DNA from: an uncultured Lachnospiraceae bacterium
Lineage (GTDB): Bacteria > Bacillota > Clostridia > Lachnospirales > Lachnospiraceae
NCBI GenBank assembly: GCA_946537305.1
Contig: CAMNFR010000011.1
Span: forward strand, 1-53,611
Length of the DNA stretch: 53,611 nt
Direction of reading: 5' to 3'
Shown: positions 34,519 through 42,458 of the stretch, piece by piece
Layout of the letters: each line of letters starts with the position of its first letter
Numbering within the stretch: the first letter of the stretch is position 1
Made by a program: the position numbers and the translations under genes
The notes under the pieces: generated by a model
Seen by the model: the letters and a program-made list of their open reading frames with translations, nothing else
What the model was told of the DNA's origin: nothing
Databases searched by the model: none

Positions 34519-35688
34519 TTATGATTTTTGTTCTTTTGCGAAAGCCTCCCTGGACTGTTCCACCTTCGCCAGGAAATCATCTACCACGGCGGCTCCCAGA
34601 TCCTCCCGGAGCATTTCCAGCACACGGTTCCTGCCGATATCCCGGATAGCATTCCGAATATCACCGGAAGCGTCATAGATCTCAATGCCCTCGGAGCGCA
34701 GCTGCTCTACCAGCTTTTCATTATCCATCGGCTGCTCCTGCACCAACTGCGCATCCATTTCGTTCAGGAAGCGGTGCAGCAGCTCTTTGTTCTCATCGGA
34801 CAACGCCTGATACTGCTCCTCATTCATCAGGTAATTATTGATCATCAACACGTGATTGGTCAGGATCACCTGGTTCTGGAGGTCCGAAAGACCGGTGGAT
34901 ACCATGTAGCCCAGGGGGTTTTCCTGTGCCTCCAGCAGATCCTGCTGAATGGCCAGGCGCGCCTGATTAAAGTTCATGGAGATGACCGTGGCGCCCAGCG
35001 CCTGCCAGAAAGCCATCTGATACTTGTTCTCCATGGTGCGCAGCTTCAGTCCCTGCAGCTCCTCGCGGGAGCGGACCGGGCGATTGCTGGTCAGTACGCG
35101 GTAATCAAAGGCGGAACTGGCCAGAAGCCTAATCCCATGCTTCTGATAGTAGGACTGCAGCGTCTCCATATAGTAATTGTCAATGAAGTAATTGTACTCC
35201 TCAATACTGTCAAAAAGTCCCGGGACATCCAGGAGAGCCGCTTCCGGCACCACGCTGATCTGATAGGAAGGCACAGAATTGATGATGCACAGTGTCCCTT
35301 CGCTGACTCCTTCGATCAGTTCCAGATCATTGCCCAGGCTGCCGTTAAAGTAGCCGCGCATCTGCAGCTTCCCGCCGGACCACTCGGAGAGCTTGCGGGT
35401 ATATTCATCCCACAGCCGACCGCGGACGATGTCCTCCCAGTTGCCGGAGGTGGCCATGGAGAGGTAAATGACATCCTGCGGAGCCTCAGCCTCGGCGGAA
35501 GCTTCTTCCGTGGCGGAAGGCAGCGCCGGATCTTCCTGCGAAGCCTCAGCCTCGGCGGAAGCTTCTTCCGTGGCAGAAGGCAGCGCCGGATCTTCCTGCG
35601 AAGCCGGTGACCGGCTGCATCCGCCAAATACCAGCAGCAGGATCAGGAACAGCAACAGTGCTGCGGTTCGCATACCGCTTTGCCTCAT
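34519..35688 (-). CDS. Solitary TRAP-type substrate-binding lipoprotein (DctP family)
   Basis: 389 residues. Signal peptide ending in a lipobox LLVFGGC (Cys24); then two copies of a 20-residue Pro/Ala/Glu-rich repeat (encoded by the 60-base repeat at 35474-35605) as a flexible stalk; then a DctP domain ~75-385. The DctP core shows LKLRTMENKYQ, with the arginine that usually binds the substrate carboxylate, and LEAQENP in place of the usual DGQENP. It is the last gene of the AEC-AraC-DctP run, nine bases after the AraC gene, with no permease attached. It may feed the TRAP permease at 39.6-44.4 kb or present ligand to the AraC sensor; both are inference. Confidence 0.85.
   Translation of the reverse strand: MRQSGMRTAALLLFLILLLVFGGCSRSPASQEDPALPSATEEASAEAEASQEDPALPSATEEASAEAEAPQDVIYLSMATSGNWEDIVRGRLWDEYTRKLSEWSGGKLQMRGYFNGSLGNDLELIEGVSEGTLCIINSVPSYQISVVPEAALLDVPGLFDSIEEYNYFIDNYYMETLQSYYQKHGIRLLASSAFDYRVLTSNRPVRSREELQGLKLRTMENKYQMAFWQALGATVISMNFNQARLAIQQDLLEAQENPLGYMVSTGLSDLQNQVILTNHVLMINNYLMNEEQYQALSDENKELLHRFLNEMDAQLVQEQPMDNEKLVEQLRSEGIEIYDASGDIRNAIRDIGRNRVLEMLREDLGAAVVDDFLAKVEQSREAFAKEQKS
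35474..35605. repeat. Two 60-base tandem repeats plus a partial third
   Basis: Units 35474-35533 and 35534-35593 differ at very few bases; a 12-base partial copy follows. The period is a multiple of three, so copy-number change keeps the frame and only alters the length of the lipoprotein stalk. Confidence 0.85.
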
Positions 35689-35697
35689 AGCTTCCTC

Positions 35698-37983
35698 CTA
35701 TCCATCGTGACGGCGGTTCTTATCCCGGAACTGGCCCGGTGAGATGCCGGTAAACTTTTTAAATACGCGGCTGAAGCTCTGCGCGGAGTTGAACCCGCAC
35801 TTATATCCGATCTCGGAAACGCTCTCAGCCGTATCCGTCAGGAAGCGCTTGGCCTGCTCTACACGGTACTGGCTGAGGTAGGTAGAGAATCCACCTTTAT
35901 TGACCTCCGCAAAGATCCCGCTCAGATAAGGGGCCGAAATGCCCACCGCTTCACTGACCTCATTCAGGGAGAGATTGCCATCCGCATAATGCTCTGCAAT
36001 GTACTCCATGGCGGTATCCACATATCGGAACCGGTTCTTTCTGCTGTTGGTATGAATTGCTTTTACTGACATCTGAAACATCTCCTGAACCTGTCTTTTC
36101 AACTGGTCTAAATCCTCTCCCGCAGATACATTTCCTGCGGAAGCGGTAAACTCCATCTCCTGTATCTCCTCCGGCGTTACATGGGCTTTGATCATCCGCT
36201 CCATGAGAACATCCGTCATTTCCTCCAGATAAGCACTGCGGTTTTCCGGGCCGGTGGCGCACACCTCTTCAGCCAGCTCGGCAGCGGTCTGCAGTGCATC
36301 CTCCAGACTGTCCTTTTCCGCGCTTTCCGCCAGATGCTCAGCCCGTTCGGAAAAATAACGCTGCCCGAAATCATCCGGGCGCTGCGCTTCCGTTTCTTCT
36401 CCCCGCGCCTGATATCCCAGCCAGGTCACTTCCTCAGAGGCTTCCCGATAGGAAAAGCGAAGTGATATGATTTCATTGTATGTCTTTCCCCTGCCGAAGA
36501 TGACCGTATACGGAAGACTGCGGATGCTCTGGCGGATCTCCTCCATCTTATCCTGCACCAGTGTCTTCATGCGGATCACAGATACATCCTCTGTCACACA
36601 GAACAGGATCGCCAGATGATCACTGTCCGTAAAGAAGGACACCATCAGATATTCTGTCGAGGGCTTCTCACGCAGGATGGCCAGAAGGCTCCGGCGGTAC
36701 AGTTCCTCCTCCACTGTGGAGATCTGACGTTCCTTTTCCGGGATGATCATGCAGGAAAGCGCCAGGTATTTGCCGGTCAGATAGCGGGACAGGCCGATGC
36801 CGTCCAGCGTGCGGCGGATATGCTGCATGTCCGTTCCTGTCATCATCAGGATGCCGCGGAAGGTCTGTTCCGCCACATCTTCGGAAATGTGCGCAAGAAG
36901 CTCCCGCTGCTGTTCGCTCTCTCCCATCGCGTTCTGGAATGACGTCTCCAGAATATCCAGTTCCGACTGGCTCTGATCGGCCATCAGCGTATCCAGATCC
37001 GCTCTCTTTTCCGCCGTAATCTGCATCAGGCGGTTGATAGGCGCATACACGCGGCGGCTGATATACATGGAATACAGCTGTGCAAAGACCACATATACCA
37101 ACAGGAATGGCAGAAGCGTCAGCAGAACGGCCGCCGGGCTGACCATCGCCTCCATCTTCTCCACATGAATGCCGTAGATCAGATCGTACTGCTCCGATGA
37201 ATAAAAACGATACCCTTCAGCGTCACGTACCGCAAGATCCGTCAGGGATTCTGCCGTGCGTCCCTGCAGCCATTCCTGCAGGGCAGCCCCCCGCTCCTCT
37301 GAAGCCAGTACAATACCGAGATTCCGGTCCAGCAGGAAATAATCGCCCAGCGATTCCTCACTGCCGGCCAGAAAATCCTGCAGGGACGACGTACTGACCT
37401 CCAGGAACAACGCTCCTATAAAACCCGGTACGCACATATCTCCCACCAGAAACAGATGACCGTCCCGGTGGATCAGCTTTATATTGCTCTCTTTGGATGC
37501 ATCCCTTCCGTCTTCCCGGATCGCCAGATAATCCTCTACGAACTGCCGGTCCTCCGAGCTTTCCAGTGATACATAATTTTCTGTGGAACTGTAAATATCC
37601 TGTGTCAGCGGCAGATACAGGAATGCTTTGTCCAACATTCGATTCTGATCCACCGCCGTCTTCAGCATGGAGACCACCTGATAGCCGGTGTTGCTGTTCC
37701 GGACCTTCGGCGTGACCATCAGAGAGATCATGTCGTTGGAGCGGATCATCTGGTTGATGCTCTGTTCCATGCTCTGCAGAATGATATCAATGTCTACAGA
37801 GACCCGTTCCAGCTGCTGCCGGTGCACCTGATTCATGCGCTCCTGCTGGTCGCGGATGACAATGCGGCTTACGAACGCGAACATCAGCACGATCGTGACC
37901 ACGGACATCACCGTCAGCAGAAAAATCGTCTGGGAATACAGACTTCCGCGGCGTCCCCGGAAGGACTTCCAGAATTTTTTCAT
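35698..37983 (-). CDS. Transmembrane AraC-family regulator with extracellular sensor
   Basis: 761 residues. Membrane segment ~18-42 (TIFLLTVMSVVTIVLMF), extracellular region ~43-280 consistent with a Cache-type sensor, second membrane segment ~285-310, HAMP-like linker (VYAPINRLMQITAEKRAD), a cytoplasmic middle region and a C-terminal AraC DNA-binding domain ~660-757 (NEVSEAVGISAPYLSGIF and GYKCGFNSAQSFSRVFKKF). Such one-component receptors usually control neighbouring uptake genes. It starts one base after the AEC stop and runs into the DctP lipoprotein; regulation of these or of the TRAP operon is plausible. Confidence 0.85.
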   Translation of the reverse strand: MKKFWKSFRGRRGSLYSQTIFLLTVMSVVTIVLMFAFVSRIVIRDQQERMNQVHRQQLERVSVDIDIILQSMEQSINQMIRSNDMISLMVTPKVRNSNTGYQVVSMLKTAVDQNRMLDKAFLYLPLTQDIYSSTENYVSLESSEDRQFVEDYLAIREDGRDASKESNIKLIHRDGHLFLVGDMCVPGFIGALFLEVSTSSLQDFLAGSEESLGDYFLLDRNLGIVLASEERGAALQEWLQGRTAESLTDLAVRDAEGYRFYSSEQYDLIYGIHVEKMEAMVSPAAVLLTLLPFLLVYVVFAQLYSMYISRRVYAPINRLMQITAEKRADLDTLMADQSQSELDILETSFQNAMGESEQQRELLAHISEDVAEQTFRGILMMTGTDMQHIRRTLDGIGLSRYLTGKYLALSCMIIPEKERQISTVEEELYRRSLLAILREKPSTEYLMVSFFTDSDHLAILFCVTEDVSVIRMKTLVQDKMEEIRQSIRSLPYTVIFGRGKTYNEIISLRFSYREASEEVTWLGYQARGEETEAQRPDDFGQRYFSERAEHLAESAEKDSLEDALQTAAELAEEVCATGPENRSAYLEEMTDVLMERMIKAHVTPEEIQEMEFTASAGNVSAGEDLDQLKRQVQEMFQMSVKAIHTNSRKNRFRYVDTAMEYIAEHYADGNLSLNEVSEAVGISAPYLSGIFAEVNKGGFSTYLSQYRVEQAKRFLTDTAESVSEIGYKCGFNSAQSFSRVFKKFTGISPGQFRDKNRRHDG

Positions 37984-37984
37984 A

Positions 37985-38908
37985 TCAGGCCACCCCCATT
38001 ATGTAGACCAACGCCGTAATGAAGGCGGAACTCAGCAGGAAGGAGCAGGACGTGATAAAACTGCACAGCCCCACATCCCCTTCCACATTTTCCGTAAAGA
38101 TAGCCGCCAGACTGGGAATAGGTGCAAAAGCGACCAGCACCAGTACCTGCCGCACGACCAGCGGGAAGGGAAGCAGATAATATGCCGCCAGAGCCACCAC
38201 GGCTCCAAAAGCATATTTCCGGACGAGAACAGATATCGCCTCCCACACATATTCTTTTTCAAAGTGGATCTCGAACATCAGCCCCATCATGAACATGGAG
38301 GTAAACGCGTTCGCACTGCCCGTCACGGAACAGATCTCCGCCAACGGCTCCGGCACGGAGATGCCAAGCAGCATCAGAATGATCATCAGAATATAGACCA
38401 GCAGCGGCGGGGAGGAAAACAGCTTGGAGAAGATGTCCTTCAGCGTAGTCTTCTTTCCCTCTTCTCCCACCAGGGTCGTGACTGCGATATAATGTCCGCC
38501 CGTGCACATAAAGGAATTGCCCGAGTCAAAGAGCGCTGTCACGGCCACACCGGTCGCGCCCATGAACTGCTGGGCAAAGGGAATCATAAAATTCCCCATG
38601 TTAAAACCGACGAGAGCAAACATATCCATACAGCGCTTCTTCCGTTCTTTGATGTGACGGGAGGTCACCCAGGCATAAAGAAGCACTAAAATATTCAATG
38701 CGAAAGCCCACACGGCAATACCGATCAGCGTGCGGTCCAACTGCTGCCTGGCAAATGAAGTCACCACGGCAGCCGGCAGCGTGATATTAATGGCAATTTT
38801 TGCAAGGATCCGGTAATCCGTTTTGCCAAAAAAACCGATGGTCTTCAGGAAATATCCCAGGCCCACCGGTATCAGCATGCCAAGAAGTTTCAAAATAATG
38901 GTGGTCAT
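37985..38908 (-). CDS. AEC-family transporter
   Basis: 307 residues, about ten membrane segments in the auxin-efflux-carrier (AEC) arrangement of two five-helix halves, with LPAAVVTSFAR, GFNMGNFMIPF, a GNSFMCTGGHY turn and a C-terminal SCSFLLSSAFIT segment. Bacterial AEC proteins move malate, malonate and related carboxylates. AAGGTGAG precedes the ATG. It overlaps no gene but is spaced one base from the AraC sensor, so they are one transcript. With the TRAP genes nearby it points to carboxylate transport. Confidence 0.85.
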   Translation of the reverse strand: MTTIILKLLGMLIPVGLGYFLKTIGFFGKTDYRILAKIAINITLPAAVVTSFARQQLDRTLIGIAVWAFALNILVLLYAWVTSRHIKERKKRCMDMFALVGFNMGNFMIPFAQQFMGATGVAVTALFDSGNSFMCTGGHYIAVTTLVGEEGKKTTLKDIFSKLFSSPPLLVYILMIILMLLGISVPEPLAEICSVTGSANAFTSMFMMGLMFEIHFEKEYVWEAISVLVRKYAFGAVVALAAYYLLPFPLVVRQVLVLVAFAPIPSLAAIFTENVEGDVGLCSFITSCSFLLSSAFITALVYIMGVA

Positions 38909-38931
38909 TCTCTCACCTTATATCATCCGGA

Positions 38932-39462
38932 CTAAATCATCCGCCCCAGGTCTTTCATCCAGTTGTCGTTGGGGTTGATGGTCTCGGGAATTTTCTCATC
39001 TATTTCGGCATAGGGCCGGATCTGCTTCAGGATCACGGGGATCAGCTTTTCCGGGTCCGCCAGCTGCCGATGGATCACGAACATCCCCTCTTTGGTGTAG
39101 AACTCAAAGGGATAAGGAAGGGACATCCGGTTGGGGTTGACCGTCACTTTGGTAAAGTGATGCCACGGGTAGATTGTTTCTTGTTTTCCGTCACAATAAC
39201 GCAGGCCGTCTTTTTCTACCGTAAAACCGGTGGCAAATCCTCTCCGCACACGGCGGTGATTCAGGATCGCAACCCCCACGGCCAGCGCAGGGAATAATAT
39301 ACAAAATATTATACGTATAATGCCGTAATTTGGATGATCTTTAAAGAGCACATTAAAAACGAAAAAAAACATGAGGGTGATCATCACATTTAACAGCGTA
39401 TCCTTCTGTAAACGCTGTAAATACTTATCGCTTAGGCCGTAAAAGCTGGCGCTGCGGGACAT
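38932..39462 (-). CDS. Small membrane protein (YcxB-like)
   Basis: 176 residues: two membrane segments (~23-42 and ~46-66), then a ~110-residue soluble beta-rich domain (GLRYCDGKQETIYPWHHFTKV, FYTKEGMFVIHRQ), like the YcxB-type or PH-like membrane-associated family. Function unknown. AGGAGG precedes the ATG. It ends 23 bases before the AEC gene and may be the first gene of that run. The GGGACAG palindrome at 39573-39600 separates it from the TRAP fusion. Confidence 0.7.
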   Translation of the reverse strand: MSRSASFYGLSDKYLQRLQKDTLLNVMITLMFFFVFNVLFKDHPNYGIIRIIFCILFPALAVGVAILNHRRVRRGFATGFTVEKDGLRYCDGKQETIYPWHHFTKVTVNPNRMSLPYPFEFYTKEGMFVIHRQLADPEKLIPVILKQIRPYAEIDEKIPETINPNDNWMKDLGRMI

Positions 39463-39572
39463 AATTCTTCCCCTCCTGTTTTATGTTGGCATATATCATA
39501 CCACATTACATCATTTCTTTCCAATACTGTGAAAGTATTAGTTGTTACCTAAAACTATAGGATTATAGAGCA

Positions 39573-39600
39573 GTGGGACAGGGTAAAAGCCCTGTCCCAC
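39573..39600. repeat. Palindrome GTGGGACAGGG after the TRAP fusion
   Basis: Perfect 11-base arms (39573-39583, 39590-39600) with a 6-base loop, 21 bases past the fusion's stop. No T-run follows on the minus strand, so it may be a repeat element more than a simple terminator. Confidence 0.75.
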
Positions 39601-39621
39601 CGGCAAACTAATCGACTGTTT

Positions 39622-42458
39622 TTACTGCCCGGTGTAGGCGTTGAAAAGTTCGTCTCCTACAACGGAGCGGATGCCGTCCCATTCTTCCTTGGCCGCAGCC
39701 TGCATCTGTCCGAAGAGCTCTTCGTTCAGAGGCAGCACGGTGGAACCACCGGCTTCGATGGCCGCGATACGGGCCGCCGCACGGGAGTCAGCCTGATTTC
39801 TGGCGTAGGCCTTGGCGCGGAGCACAGCGGCATCCAGCACGGCCTTTTCGTCGTCGTTCAGATTGTTGTACATATCCGCACCGGTGATCAGTGCAAGGAT
39901 ATGAGGCAGATGGTTGGTGGTAACCACATACTTCTGGACCTCGTAGAACTTGTTGCCCACGATAACCTCGTACGGGTTCTCCTGGCCGTCGATGGTGCCG
40001 TTCTGCAGGGAGGTGTACACCTCGGAGAAGGCCATCGGGGTCGGATTGGCGCCGCAGGAAGTCCAGAACTTCAGGTGATTATCATTTTCCATGGTACGGA
40101 TCTTCTGGCCCTTCAGGTCATCAATGGTGGTGACTTCCACGTTGGTGGACAGCTCACGGAAGTTCTGATCCGCAAAGCCCATCAGCTTGTAGCCGCTGTT
40201 CTCATACAGCTTGGAGACCGTGTCCATGAATGCCTGGTTATCCAGCGCCTCACGTACTTCATTGATGTCGCTATATACGCAGGCCGCGTCAAACACCGCC
40301 AGCTCGGGGATAAAGTTGACCTCCGGCGCAGTGGTCTGTACCACGAAGTTTACGCCGTCCTGAGCCTTAACAGACTCGCAGAGCGCGTTATCGGAGCCCA
40401 GGGTACCATTGGCCTGGATGACGATGGTCATCTTGCCGTCGGAATACTCGTTGACCAGATCCGCAAAGCGCTGTGCGTACAGCTGTGTAACGGTATCCTC
40501 GGAGGAATCGGTGCCTAGGAACCAGTTGTAGGTGCCTACGTTCTCGGTATTGATGTTGACCATGTACTTGGTGTAAGCATTGAACAGCTCTTCGCCGCAG
40601 ACACCCTTGATCTGAGCCCATTCATCCTGTGCAGCATCCTGCATCTCTTTGAACAGATCAGGATTGAAAGGCATAACGGTGGAGCCGCCGGCTTCGATGG
40701 CCGCGATACGGTCGCCCGCACGGGCATCAGCCTGCTCACGGGCATAGGCCTTCGCCTGCATAACAGCCGCATCCAGAATGGCCTTTTCATCGTCATTCAG
40801 GTTGTTGTACATATCCGCACCGGTGATCAGCGCCAGGATATGAGGCAGATGGTTGGTCGTTACAACGTATTTCTGTACCTCGTAGAACTTGTTGCCTACG
40901 ATAACCTCGTACGGGTTCTCCTGGCCATCGATGGTGCCGTTCTGCAGGGAGGTGTACACCTCGGAGAAGGCCATGGGCGTAGGATTGGCGCCGCAGGAAG
41001 TCCAGAATTTCAGGTGGTTATCATTTTCCATCGTACGGATCTTCTGACCCTGCAGATCTGCAATGGTGTTCACTTCCACGTTGGTGGACAGCTCACGGAA
41101 GTTCTGGTCGGCAAAGCCCATCAGCTTGTAGCCGGACTTCTCATACAGACCGTTGATGGTGTTCATGAAGACTTCGTCATCCAGCGCGGTACGGACATCC
41201 GCGATGTCGCCGTATACGCAGGCTGCGTCAAAGACCGCCAGTTCAGGGATAAAGTTGACCTCCGGTGCGGTGGTCTGTACCACGAAGTTCACGCCGTCCT
41301 GCGTCTTTACAGATTCGCACAGCGCATTATCGGAACCCAGCGTACCATTAGCCTGCACGGTGATGGTCATCTTGCCGCCGGAGTACTGATTGACCAGATC
41401 CGCGAACTTCACGGCATACAGCTGTGTTACGGTATCTTCGGAAGAATCGGTGCCCAGGAACCAGTTGTAGGTACCAACGTTATCCAGGTTCACCTCCGGT
41501 GCTACATAGGAGACGCTGCTGCCGCCCTGTCCCATGTACTGGGTGTAGGCATTGAACAGATCCTCGCCGGTAACAGCCTTGATCTGATCCCACTCATCGG
41601 CAGCCGCTTCCTGCATCTCATTGAACAGGTTCTGGTTGAAAGGAAGGACCTCTGCGCCGCCGGCTTCGATGGCCGCGATACGCTCATCCGCACGGGCATC
41701 AGCCTGAGCACGGGCATAAGCCTTGGCCTTGATAACAGCTGCATCCAGAACGGCCTTCTCATCGTCGTTCAGGTTGTTGTACATATCAGACCCGGTGATC
41801 AGGGCCAGGATATGCGGCAGATGGTTGGTCGTTACAACGTACTTCTGTACCTCGTAGAACTTGTTGCCAACGATAACTTCGTAAGGGTTCTCCTGACCGT
41901 CGATGGTGTTGTTCTGCAGGGAGGTGTACACCTCGGAGAACGCCATGGGCGTAGGATTGGCGCCGCAGCTGGTCCAGAACGCCAGGTGGTTGGCATTATC
42001 CATGGTACGGATCTTCTGTCCGGCCAGATCAGCGATCTTAGTTACTTCTTTATTGGTGGACAGCTCACGGAAGTTCTGATCCGCAAAGCCCATCAGCTTG
42101 TAGCCGCCTTTTTCGTACAGGCCGTTGACGGTCTCCATGAAGGACTCATCATCCAGTGCCATACGAACTTCGGAGATATCGCCGTATACGCAGGCCGCGT
42201 CAAAGACTGCCAGTTCGGGGATAAAGTTAACCTCGGGGGCCGTGGTCTGTACCACAAAGTTCACGCCGTCCTGCGTCTTTACGGACTCGCAAAGGGCGTT
42301 ATCGGAACCCAGGGTGCCGTTGGCCTGAACCGTGATATTCATCTTACCGTCGGAGTAGTAATTGACCAGTTCCGCGAACTTCACGGCGTACAGCTGTGTT
42401 ACGGTATCCTCGGAGGAATCGGTTCCCAGGAACCAGTCATACTCTCCGATGTTGTCGA
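39622..42458. repeat. Three ~0.94-kb direct repeats coding the DctP domains
   Basis: Units 41494-42458, 40561-41493 and 39622-40560. They share long identical runs (for example the segment coding NKFYEVQKYVVTTNHLPH) and differ mostly at third positions and at the domain borders. Unit 1 is slightly longer because of its tail (QYMGQGGSS). Copy number could change by recombination without a frameshift. Confidence 0.9.
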
